Source: an uncultured Prevotellaceae bacterium (lineage in GTDB: Bacteria; Bacteroidota; Bacteroidia; Bacteroidales; Bacteroidaceae). Taken from it: a stretch of DNA of 64,000 nt. The position numbers and the translations under genes are program-made. The first letter of the stretch is position 1. Every line of letters starts with the position of its first letter. The notes under the pieces were generated by a model that saw only the letters and a list, made by a program, of their open reading frames with translations, searched no databases and had not been told where the DNA came from. The stretch is from NCBI GenBank assembly GCA_900318685.1, contig ONLL01000014.1:42728-106727 (forward strand). Direction: 5' to 3'. This document shows, piece by piece, positions 50,458 through 59,079 of this stretch.

Positions 50458-51405
50458 ATGCAAAAGATGATAGTGACAATGATGACCTTCGCGCTGACGC
50501 TGTCGGCGCAGATGCAGGCGCAAAACGACGGTTTGGACGACATTATGGCGGAGATGCTAGCGGCCAAGGTTCATCAGGAGTGTATCGACACGGCTAACCT
50601 CGTGGTGGCCTACGACTACGAATGCCGGACGCAGGATGCCGACGGCAAGGCGGTGACCGACCGCATGAAGCTGTGCCTGCTGGTGGGGCGGCACTGCACG
50701 CGCAGCTTCCCCTACCGCAAGTTCCGCAAGGAAAGGGAATGGGCTGAAGGCAAAAAACAGTTTGCCGCCGATTTCCTGCAAATGAACAAGCGGGAGTACA
50801 TGGAGGGCTACGACTTCATCGATGAACTGCCACTGCTGAGGGCAGAGTCGTTCTGCTTCATGCCCCAAGTGTGGACGGACTACCCCGAGGGCCAGGTGAC
50901 AGTGCGCGACGCCATTCCTCCCAGCATCTATGAGACGCAGGAGCAGCGGAAGACCATCAAGTGGACGCTCAGCGACGACACGCTGACCGTCGGCGGCTAC
51001 CTGTGCAAGACGGCCATGTGTCAGCTGCACGGAAGGAAGTGGACGGTGCGCTATGCAGAGGAGATACCCACGACGGCTGGGCCGTGGAAGCTCTGCGGAC
51101 TACCCGGCCTGATTGTAGAAGCCGTGAGCGACGACGGCACCCACCGCTTCTCGCTCACCGAACTTCAGCACGCCACTGCCCCCATCTTCTACGAGACCAA
51201 CGCCATCACCGTGAAGACCTCGGAAGAAAAGCTTATCAAGAACCGCAACAAGACCTTCGGCAACAGGCTCTATCCCAAGGATTCGCACTATTACATCGCC
51301 AACCTCCAATCCGTCGACGTCGTTTACGTAGACGAGGGTTCGATCATCAATGGCACGTTCGTGAACGACAAGGCGCATGTGTACATGCCGCTGGAAAAGG
51401 AGTAA
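50458..51405 (+). CDS. GLPGLI family secreted protein 1
   Basis: The 315-aa protein has a signal peptide (ending MQAQ) and the family hallmark AGPWKLCGLPGLIVEA, with VAYDYECRT near the start and GGYLCKTAMCQLHGRKWTVRYAEEIP before the hallmark. The end (DKAHVYMPLEKE) is shared by all four copies of the island. The GLPGLI family is specific to Bacteroidetes and often stands next to outer-membrane barrel genes; no function is established. Promoter 50418 with operator 2 suggests control by the TPR-TM-HTH regulator. The following 136 bp hold the BlaI promoter. Confidence 0.88.
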   Translation: MQKMIVTMMTFALTLSAQMQAQNDGLDDIMAEMLAAKVHQECIDTANLVVAYDYECRTQDADGKAVTDRMKLCLLVGRHCTRSFPYRKFRKEREWAEGKKQFAADFLQMNKREYMEGYDFIDELPLLRAESFCFMPQVWTDYPEGQVTVRDAIPPSIYETQEQRKTIKWTLSDDTLTVGGYLCKTAMCQLHGRKWTVRYAEEIPTTAGPWKLCGLPGLIVEAVSDDGTHRFSLTELQHATAPIFYETNAITVKTSEEKLIKNRNKTFGNRLYPKDSHYYIANLQSVDVVYVDEGSIINGTFVNDKAHVYMPLEKE

Positions 51406-51443
51406 TCAAGGATGGGTGTGTTCAACAAAAAATTCTGTTAAAT

Positions 51444-51488
51444 AAACACGAATTTGTTTGGTAATATCAAAATATATGCGTACCTTTG
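51444..51488 (+). promoter_or_regulatory. promoter of the BlaI/M56 pair with a dyad over the -33 element
   Basis: TTTG at 51457-51460 and TACCTTTG at 51481-51488 with a 20-bp spacer. The dyad AAACA (51444-51448) and TGTTT (51455-51459) with 6 bp between covers the -33 box and is a candidate BlaI operator. Confidence 0.65.
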
Positions 51489-51541
51489 CAGCGGAATCAA
51501 AAGAATACATTGTTAATAAACACCTAAAAGCAGTTTGAAAG

Positions 51542-51904
51542 ATGGAGAAACTTACAAGCAAAGAAGAGGAAGTGATGGAGCTGATCTGGCAGCTTGGCCA
51601 GTGTGCGCCGAAGGACGTCGCGTCGCTCTATCCCGAGCCGCAGCCCAGCGCGAATGCCATTGCGCAGGTGTTTCAGGCCTTAGAGAAGAAAGGCTACCTG
51701 GCACACGAGCCGAAGGGGCGCGGCTTCGTCTATCGGCCCATCGTCGACAAGCAGGCCTACGGGCGGGGACGACTGACGAGCGTCGTCAATCGCTTTTTCA
51801 GCGACTCGTACATGAGTGTGGTGTCGGCCTTGATTCAGGAGGAGAAGGTCACCGAGGCCGACTTGCTGCAGTACTTGGCTGACCTGAAGCGTAGGGAGGG
51901 CTGA
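51542..51904 (+). CDS. BlaI/MecI-family winged-helix repressor
   Basis: The 120-aa protein begins LTSKEEEVMELIWQLGQCAPKDVASLYPEPQPSANAIAQVFQALEK, the BlaI/MecI/CopY winged helix, with KGYLAHEPKGRGFVYRPIVDK as the wing. The C-terminal helices (about 75-118) serve dimerisation. In relatives a partner M56 metalloprotease inactivates the repressor after sensing a signal. The gene pair with the M56 gene (3 nt gap) supports this. Likely targets are its own promoter and the genes behind it. Confidence 0.92.
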   Translation: MEKLTSKEEEVMELIWQLGQCAPKDVASLYPEPQPSANAIAQVFQALEKKGYLAHEPKGRGFVYRPIVDKQAYGRGRLTSVVNRFFSDSYMSVVSALIQEEKVTEADLLQYLADLKRREG

Positions 51905-51907
51905 CGT

Positions 51908-53368
51908 ATGGCTGCATTCATTATCTACGCTATTCGGTGGGCGCTGACGCTGACGCTGCTCTACTCGCTCTACAGGCTCCTGCTGCGGCGCGAGACGTTC
52001 CACCGTCTGAACCGCGCCGTGCTGCTGGCCATCCTCGTGGTGAGTCCGCTGCTGCCGCTCGTGCCGCTGCACACCGACAGTCCGACGGCCTTGGATGCGA
52101 TGTTTACAAGAATTGAAGCATTACCCAATTCATCAATAAATCCGGCGTCAAGTAATCAGACATCCCCTCCTTCGGAGGGGCTTGGGGAGGCTCTTCAGGA
52201 CCGCTGCATGCGCTACGGTGCATACATATATATAATAGGTATAGTCATCGCTCTCGCCACCTACCTCTTCCGGGTGCTGGCGCTGGTGCGTGTCATTCGC
52301 CGTAGCCGCCGCATCACTCACGAGTTGGTTCCCGACAGGGTCCATCTGATGCTGGACATGAGAATCAAACAGCCCAGCAGCTGGATGCGCTGGATTTTCA
52401 TCGGGCCGATAGACCTGAAACAGAACGCGGAGACCGTGCTCCGGCACGAGCTGGCTCACGTGAGGATGAAACATTCGTGGGACGTGGTGCTCTGCGACCT
52501 CACCTGCCGTCTGCTCTGGTGCCTGCCCTTCGCCTGGATGCTGCGGCAAGACCTGGTAGACGTGCACGAGTTCCAGGCTGACGAGGCCGTACTGCAGGGC
52601 GGCGTGAAGCTGGAAGACTATGAGCATCTGCTGGTGCGCAAGGCTGTACGGACGCAGGCGCTGCCCATCATGAACACCCTGCGCCGTGGAGCCGTGAAAA
52701 AGCGTTTCGCCATGATGCACAGCAGGCGGTCGTCGCGGTGGTCACGGCTCAAGTTGCTGTATCTCGTCCCTGCCCTCGCCGCCTGCCTGTGGGTGTCGGC
52801 ACAGGCTGAGGAATATAAGGTCTACCTGAATGGCAAACTCTGGGCTTCGCTCAAGGCGGATACATTCTTAATCGACGGCCGGCCGGTGACACGCGAAGAG
52901 ATGGACGCCATCGATCCCGGGACCATCAAATCCATAAATGTGCTCCACAGCCAGAAGACGGTGGCCATAGAGACAGAGCCCGAGGTTGTCATGGAGGCAG
53001 AACAGATGCCTCAGTTCCCCGGTGGCGATGCGGCCTTCAAGCAGTACATGGCCCACCACTTGCGCTATCCGAAGGCTGCAGCCGAGAACGGTGTGAAAGG
53101 GACAGTCAAGGTGCAATACATCGTCGAGACGGACGGACGCATCACCCATGTGCAAGCCTTTGACTCTCCTTCGGAAGAGACTGATGCTGTGGCCTACTCA
53201 TACGGAGCAACGGACAAGCAACCATCGCAGGATAAAGTCGACGAGGGACGCCGGGCCCTACGCGAAGCGGCAGAAGAGCTCATTCGCGGCATGCCGCCTT
53301 TTGAGCCTGGCCGACAGAATGGGAAGCCTGTCCGCGTGCAGCTGACGACATCTCTCAATTACATGTAG
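51908..53368 (+). CDS. BlaR1-like M56 membrane metalloprotease with TonB C-terminal domain
   Basis: The 486-aa protein has helices at about 5-25, 32-52 and 95-120, the M56 zinc motif LRHELAHVRMKHSWD (His/Glu/His) and later QADEAVLQGG as the third ligand, then a helix (LLYLVPALAACLWVSAQA). The periplasmic C-terminal part has a small DUF-type segment and a TonB/energy-transducer domain (MPQFPGGDAAFKQYMAHHLR, AAENGVKGTVKVQYIVETDG). This M56-TonB combination is widespread in Bacteroidetes. It should sense a signal and release BlaI repression. A short palindrome (52164) lies in the loop between the second and third helices. Confidence 0.9.
   Translation: MAAFIIYAIRWALTLTLLYSLYRLLLRRETFHRLNRAVLLAILVVSPLLPLVPLHTDSPTALDAMFTRIEALPNSSINPASSNQTSPPSEGLGEALQDRCMRYGAYIYIIGIVIALATYLFRVLALVRVIRRSRRITHELVPDRVHLMLDMRIKQPSSWMRWIFIGPIDLKQNAETVLRHELAHVRMKHSWDVVLCDLTCRLLWCLPFAWMLRQDLVDVHEFQADEAVLQGGVKLEDYEHLLVRKAVRTQALPIMNTLRRGAVKKRFAMMHSRRSSRWSRLKLLYLVPALAACLWVSAQAEEYKVYLNGKLWASLKADTFLIDGRPVTREEMDAIDPGTIKSINVLHSQKTVAIETEPEVVMEAEQMPQFPGGDAAFKQYMAHHLRYPKAAAENGVKGTVKVQYIVETDGRITHVQAFDSPSEETDAVAYSYGATDKQPSQDKVDEGRRALREAAEELIRGMPPFEPGRQNGKPVRVQLTTSLNYM
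52164..52190. repeat. small CCCCTCC palindrome in the M56 gene
   Basis: CCCCTCC-TTC-GGAGGGG (52164-52180) plus the trailing CTTGGGGAGG. It is read as TSPPSEGLGEA in a loop between membrane helices. The same peptide pattern recurs in many Bacteroidetes proteins in my recollection. Confidence 0.65.
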
Positions 53369-53436
53369 AATAACGCTCACATGTTAATGGTTTTATAATC
53401 CATCTTAACGGTGGACAGCCCTTACTATGCCCTAAT

Positions 53437-53463
53437 AAAAGTGAAAAGTGAAAAATGAAAAGT
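53437..53463. repeat. tandem heptamers AAAAGTG
   Basis: AAAAGTG twice, then AAAAATG and AAAAGT, in the 112-bp gap before GLPGLI gene 2. It may supply an A-rich leader. No promoter consensus is seen here. Confidence 0.7.
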
Positions 53464-53480
53464 ATATAATAGCAAAAGCC

Positions 53481-54365
53481 ATGCGAAAGATGATAGTGAC
53501 CATGATGACCCTCGCGCTGACAACAGGAGCGCAGGCGCAGAGAGATACGATAGGCGTGTCGAAGTTTACGGCAATTTATCGCTATGAGTGTAAAACCACC
53601 GATGCCGACGGGCAGCCGGTGACGGACTCGATGTACATGGCCGTGCAGACATCGGGCGGCATCACGAAGAGCTTCCCTTACGAAGAGTATGACAGGCAGA
53701 AAAAGGGTGGCTCGCGCATCGCCGACGGCTACCGCGCTGCCCAGATGCACATGGGCACCATCTTCACGAACTACCCCGAAGGCAGCACGACGACGCAAGA
53801 GATGCTCTACCCGTATCGATACATGACGGACGAGCCATTGGAAAAGCAGCAATGGACACTGACGGACACGCAGGACAGCATCTGTGGCTATGCCTGTCAG
53901 TCGGCCACGACGAAGTATCATGGTCTGAAGTGGAATGTCTTCTATACAGAGGACGTGCCCGCCAGCATCGGGCCGTGGAAGTTGGGAGGGTTGCCGGGCC
54001 TTATCACGAAAGCCACCGACGCCAAGGGCATACATACCTTTACACTCTACGGTTTCCATCAGGAGGAAATGCCAATCATATTCACCCAGTACGTCACTTG
54101 GATTGTTCCTGACGGTCGGGGCAAGTTCGCCAGCCAGCGCGTGGACTATCAAAAGAAAAGCGCCACGGACTTCCTCGCCTACAAGAAGAAGGTACTGGGC
54201 AACCGCCGCTACCTGAAAGATCCCACCTACTATGCCCCTGACCCTATGACGGCCTTCGGCTATGTGGAGAATAGTTTTAGCTCCTCCGGCGATAATATTA
54301 GGAGTGTTGCCGGGGTCGTTTTAATTTCCAATCCCCATCAGTATCAGCCGCTGGAAATGGAATAG
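53481..54365 (+). CDS. GLPGLI family secreted protein 2
   Basis: The 294-aa protein has a signal peptide (MRKMIVTMMTLALTTGAQAQ) almost equal to that of copy 1, IYRYECKTTDADGQPVTDSM, and the hallmark IGPWKLGGLPGLITKA. It ends HQYQPLEME. ATG at 53481 is chosen over 53448 because it starts the signal peptide. It stands between the M56 gene and GLPGLI gene 3; a remnant of another GLPGLI gene lies behind it. The role is not known. Confidence 0.88.
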   Translation: MRKMIVTMMTLALTTGAQAQRDTIGVSKFTAIYRYECKTTDADGQPVTDSMYMAVQTSGGITKSFPYEEYDRQKKGGSRIADGYRAAQMHMGTIFTNYPEGSTTTQEMLYPYRYMTDEPLEKQQWTLTDTQDSICGYACQSATTKYHGLKWNVFYTEDVPASIGPWKLGGLPGLITKATDAKGIHTFTLYGFHQEEMPIIFTQYVTWIVPDGRGKFASQRVDYQKKSATDFLAYKKKVLGNRRYLKDPTYYAPDPMTAFGYVENSFSSSGDNIRSVAGVVLISNPHQYQPLEME

Positions 54366-54476
54366 CTTCCGACGTACAGTAGATTGCCAAGAAAAGCTTT
54401 AAGTAAAGTTAGTAAGATAAAGACCTATAGGCATTTGCTCCGTTTCGTCGGGAGATGCGATGGAGCTTTTCTCCGA

Positions 54477-54506
54477 ACTCATAAATTTCAACCGCTGGAA
54501 AAGAAA
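54477..54506 (+). pseudogene. 3' remnant of a fifth GLPGLI gene
   Basis: THKFQPLEKK is encoded in the frame that is open from 54384. It matches the shared end of the GLPGLI proteins (AHKYQPLEKE at 59040). The upstream part has no further similarity that I can see. It lies 7 nt before the start of GLPGLI gene 3. Confidence 0.55.
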
Positions 54507-54513
54507 CAGAATA

Positions 54514-55347
54514 ATGAAAAAGATTTTATCAACGATGATGGCCCTCGCGCTGACGATAGGAACGCAGGCACAAACAGAGACAGTTGACACGGCGCAGTTT
54601 GTGGCTGTATACGACTATGAGTGTAGGACGCAGGACGCTGAGGGACAAGGCGTCACGGACAAGATGCAGGTCGTGGTACAGGTGGGACGGACGGTGACGA
54701 AGTCGATGCCCCGCTCGGTCTATCGGCAGAGAGACGAGTCGGAAGAGGATGATGTGCTGGCAGACTATCAGGAGGCGTACCTGCACATGCCAACGGTATG
54801 GACGGGCTACCCCGAAGGGCAGACCACCGTGCGCGAGTTCATCTTCCCGCATGAGTTCGAGGGCAGGGAGCCGACGCCCGACATCTCTTGGACGCTCACC
54901 AATGACACGCTGACCGTGAGCGGCTACCTCTGCCAGCAGGCCACGGCGACGTATCGAGGCGTGGAGTGGCGCGTGTGGTACACCGAGGAGGTTCCTTCAT
55001 CAGCTGGGCCGTGGCGGCTGCGCGGTCTGCCGGGACTGATAGTAAAAGCCGAGAGCGAGGCGCACACGTTCTGCCTCGCAAAGTTGCAGCGGGAGCGTGG
55101 GGGCATCACCGCCCCGGAGCAGCGGCCCGATGTGCAGCGGATGAAATACGCCAAGCTGCTGAAGCATAAGAACGAGATTTATGGCAATCGTCAGTATGCC
55201 AAGAATCCTGCCTATTATGTGCCAGACCTCCAACGTAGCATCAGCAGCATGTGTGTGTTCCAAATGAACGGCCAAGACCTTATCTATGCAAATGACCACC
55301 CCCTGCTGACCAAGGCGCACGTGTATCAACCACTGGAAGCAAAGTAA
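54514..55347 (+). CDS. GLPGLI family secreted protein 3
   Basis: The 277-aa protein has a signal peptide (MKKILSTMMALALTIGTQAQ), VAVYDYECRTQDAEGQGVTD and the hallmark AGPWRLRGLPGLIVKA, and ends KAHVYQPLEAK. The start at 54514 is preferred over 54460, which would add a non-homologous extension made of remnant sequence. The broken barrel gene starts 7 nt later, so they are one transcript. Pairs of a GLPGLI gene and a barrel gene occur here twice, suggesting the two products work together at the outer membrane. Confidence 0.88.
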   Translation: MKKILSTMMALALTIGTQAQTETVDTAQFVAVYDYECRTQDAEGQGVTDKMQVVVQVGRTVTKSMPRSVYRQRDESEEDDVLADYQEAYLHMPTVWTGYPEGQTTVREFIFPHEFEGREPTPDISWTLTNDTLTVSGYLCQQATATYRGVEWRVWYTEEVPSSAGPWRLRGLPGLIVKAESEAHTFCLAKLQRERGGITAPEQRPDVQRMKYAKLLKHKNEIYGNRQYAKNPAYYVPDLQRSISSMCVFQMNGQDLIYANDHPLLTKAHVYQPLEAK

Positions 55348-55354
55348 CAAAACA

Positions 55355-58139
55355 ATGAAACGACAACTCATCACCATCATCCTCGCCCTCGCTGCCGTAT
55401 GCAGCATGTGGGCGCAGCAAGAGAGAGTAGTTACCATCACGGGCGACGTGAAGGACGGATTCCTGAAGACGCCGCTGACCGACGCAAAGGTGACCATCTG
55501 CAGGGCCGACAGCAGTGTGCTCGACTCTGCCCGAATGAACATCTACATTCGCGACGACCGACCGTTCCTGGCCGTATATTCCGCTAAGGTGACGACGGAC
55601 GCAAACACCCTGCTCGTTCATGCCTCGTTGAAGGGCTACGACGACGTGTGGCAGCGGGTAGGTATCGGCAAACAGACAGAGGTGGAAGTGCCGACGATAG
55701 AGATGCGCAAGATGCGGGAGATAGACCTGGGTGAGGTGGTGGTAAAGGCCACACGTGTAAAAATGTTCTACCGCGGCGACACCATCGTCTATGATGCCAC
55801 GGCATTCAAGCTGCCCGACGGCTCGATGCTCGATGCGCTGATACGCCAGATGCCGGGCGTGACGCTGAACGAGGCGGGCGAGATTTTTGTGAACGGGCGC
55901 AAGGTGGATGAGCTGCTGCTTGGCTCGCGCTCGTTCATGCGGGGCAACAAGCAGGTGCTGATGGAGAACCTGCCTTACTACACCGTGCAGAACATCAAGG
56001 TCTATGACAAGCAGTCGGACAAGAGCAAGGCACTGGGCTACGACGTGGACCCGAAGCAGTATGTGATGGACGTGAACCTGAAACAGGAGTATCAGCGCGG
56101 CTACATCGCCAACGTGGAGGGAGGTATAGCCCCCCCTACGGCCCCCGAGGGGGCTTCTATACTTTCAAGTGCAGCATCTATAGTGCCCCCCTCGGGGCAA
56201 CGTGAACAATGTGAACGAGTCGCGCCACATCGGCGAGTCGGGCAACTGGACGCCCGCCACGATGCCGAAGAATATGCTCACCACAAGAAGCGTCGCGGGA
56301 GAAATAGACTACCATGCAAAAGAAGACAAGGTGAAGAACAACCTGACGGTCTCCTACACCTCGACCACCGACGTCAGCGAGTCAAGAAGCCGCTATGAGC
56401 AATTCTTGCAAGGGCTTACGCCCACGTCGCTGACTGAGAGTTTCAGCCGGGCCAGCAACCGTCAATGGAACGCACGGAATGCGTTCACGCTGACCAAGCT
56501 TTTCTATCTCTATGCGGTTGCCGATTTCAGTTATTCCAAGAACCACGGCGCGTTCAGTTCCATGTTCGACCAGTGGACGGACAGCCTGACGGCATCGCAG
56601 CGCAACCGTGGCTTCAACGAGGGGAAGGCATGGAGCGGAAGCATGGATGCGCAGGGCGCGTTCAACGTGGGCAAGAACCAGAAGCATATCGACTTCCACG
56701 TCATGGTACAGCACAACGAGAACGAGTCGGAATCGGCCATGAGATACAGCACACGTCAATATGTGAACCCGCAGCAGAACGTTCAGCATAACGTGGACGA
56801 CATCAGCAACCGCACTACTTGGGGCATCGTATCGTTGAATTACGGCATGCAACTTTTCAAGGATGTGGACATACGCCTAGGCGAAAGTTTCAATCTGATG
56901 CGCCTCGATGCCCACGACTACCTGTACCATCCCGACACGCTGTTGCTGGCTTCTCAGATAGACGCATTGACGGCCATCACAGACATTAACAACTCATACG
57001 ACAGTCGGACGAACGTAGCCGAGAATACGGTCGGCATCTCATTCTCGGGCAAGGGGAAATACAAGATGGCTCCTAATAGTCCGTTCACCCTCAACTATCA
57101 ACGCTGGAGCGTGGATATCAGCGTCCCCATACGTCACGAGTCGCTCGACTATCAGCGGGGCCGACTCGACACGCTGGCACGACAGAACACGCTGTTCGTG
57201 AATACCTCGGCTTCGTTCAGACATGCCTCGGAAAGCGGCAAGCATGATTTCCGGGTACATGCCAGTCACAAGCGCGGTGCCGCCAACCTCTCCGACCGCA
57301 TCACCTATCGCGACGACAGCCAGCCGCTCATCGTCAAGTTGGGCAATCCCGACCTCAAGAGTATCGTCACGTCCAACTTCGGCATAGACTATTCGAACAA
57401 GGCCGGAAAGAACCAGCAGCAATGGCACGTGGGCACATCGGCCGACATCTACCACCGGCAGACGGCGCAGTCGGCGAGCTACGACCCCGTGAGCGGCGTC
57501 TATACCTATCAGCCCATGAACGTGAAGGGAGCTTACCGCCTGAATGCGAAGTTCGACTTCAGCCGCACCATCGACAAAAACCGCTACTGGTCGTGGCAGA
57601 CCAACGCCGACGCGGGCTATCACCACTCCATCGACCACGCCATGCTCACGGGCATGACGGCGAGCGAGGAGAACGTGGTCAATACCCTGACGCTGCACGA
57701 CAACGCCTACATACAATATAATAAAAGTACGCTGAACATCCGCGCCACGGGCGACATCCGCTGGCGACACTCAGAGGGCAAGATGCGGGACTTCGAGACG
57801 CTCAACGCCACCGACTTCCAGTACGGCCTCTATGCCCGCTACACCCTGCCACGCCTGAACACCACGCTGTCAGCCGACGGCAACATGTACAGCCGTCGCG
57901 GCTACGGAAGCCCAGACCTGAACACCGACGACTTCGTGCTGAACGCCTCCATCAGCCAGCCCTTCTTCAAGGGCAAACTCATCGCCCGCATCGAAGCCTT
58001 CGACCTGCTCCACCAACTCAGCAACACGCAGTACACCGTGAACGCCCAGGGCCGCACCGAAACCTGGTTCCGCTCCCTCCCGCACTACGTCATGGCGCAT
58101 CTGGTGTATCACTGGAACAAGAATCCGAAGAAGAAGTAA
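55355..58139 (+). pseudogene. barrel gene broken by a palindromic element that replaces about 27 codons
   Basis: Signal peptide (MKRQLITIILALAAVCSMWA), carboxypeptidase-like domain and plug (GDTIVYDATAFKLPDGSMLD, IFVNGRKVDELLLGSRSFMR) are intact up to YIANVEGG. There the element at 56124-56198 replaces the GTMERWLGRAFLLGFTERTR region of the paralogue, and the frame changes; NNVNESRHIGESGNWTP continues in another frame to the normal end NKNPKKK at 58139. The barrel is complete. The protein is probably not made in full, unless a frameshift restores it. The 3' 430 bp are nearly identical to those at 46600-47024. Confidence 0.88.
56124..56198 (+). repeat. palindromic element copy 3, at the break of the barrel gene
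   Basis: Contains GCCCCCGAGGGGGC and GCCCCCCTCGGGGC hairpins and the central TTTCAAG...GCAGCATCTATAGTG part. It is near-identical to copy 4 at 60391. Read in the upstream frame as APPTAPEGASILSSAASIV. Confidence 0.85.
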
Positions 58140-58164
58140 TTAACTCCATAAAACATTTAGAACA

Positions 58165-59073
58165 ATGAAAACAATACTTACAACGTTTCTTGCATTCGCT
58201 GCCAGCACCATGTCGGCACAGATGCTAACACGAGACAATGTAAAGCTTGATACTTTGTGCCAGACAAAGTTCACGGCAGTGTATCAGTATTCCATCAACA
58301 CAGCGGACGCAGACGGAAAGCCTGTCACCGACTCCATCCGCCTGGCCTTGCAGGTGGGCGATGGCGTGTGGAAGACGTGGACTTACGAGCGCTATCTCTA
58401 TCAGCAGCAGAGAGACGAGGAGATAGGCGATGACCACTTTTGGTTCATGCACAATGAGGCGCTGATGCATATCGCCACAACCACGGTTGGCTATCCGGAA
58501 GGTAAGACCATTTCGCTCGAATTGATCCCGCCACTTCAGTACGAGGTGACTGAAGATACAGAAATGCCGACATGGACAATGGTGGAGGGCAGCGATTCTG
58601 TCTGCGGCTATCTATGCCAGAAAGCAAATGGAAAGTTCCGTGGCAGGACGTGGACTGTACTCTATGCCGAGGACATTCCTACCGCAGCTGGCCCCTGGAA
58701 ACTGCAGGGACTGCCAGGCTTGATAGCCTACGCGGCAGACGATGAGGGTATCCATACGTTCAGGCTTATCGGCATTTATCAGGAAACGGCACCCATCACA
58801 TATTCTGCTGGTTCTGTAGTTTCAAAGTTCTCCATGCAAGAGCGTCGTTTGATAACGACTGTGACACCCTACGAGAAAACGACGAGAGAGCAGATGCAGA
58901 AACAGAAGAAGAACGTGTTTGACAATCGCCAATACCTGACCAATCCCATGTTTTATATGACTGGTCCGAAAGAAATCCTGCATTTGGGACAACAGCGTGC
59001 AGACTATCAGTTCGTGGGAGGATTGTATATACCTGAAAAGGCTCATAAATATCAACCGCTGGAAAAGGAATAG
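58165..59073 (+). CDS. GLPGLI family secreted protein 4
   Basis: The 302-aa protein has a signal peptide (MKTILTTFLAFAASTMSAQ), AVYQYSINTADADGKPVTDS and the hallmark AGPWKLQGLPGLIAYA, and ends HKYQPLEKE. The stretch around VCGYLCQKANGKFRGRTWTVLYAEDIP corresponds to that of the other copies. It lies 25 nt behind the broken barrel gene and 6 nt before the next barrel gene, a second GLPGLI-barrel pair. Confidence 0.88.
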   Translation: MKTILTTFLAFAASTMSAQMLTRDNVKLDTLCQTKFTAVYQYSINTADADGKPVTDSIRLALQVGDGVWKTWTYERYLYQQQRDEEIGDDHFWFMHNEALMHIATTTVGYPEGKTISLELIPPLQYEVTEDTEMPTWTMVEGSDSVCGYLCQKANGKFRGRTWTVLYAEDIPTAAGPWKLQGLPGLIAYAADDEGIHTFRLIGIYQETAPITYSAGSVVSKFSMQERRLITTVTPYEKTTREQMQKQKKNVFDNRQYLTNPMFYMTGPKEILHLGQQRADYQFVGGLYIPEKAHKYQPLEKE

Positions 59074-59079
59074 ACCAAT

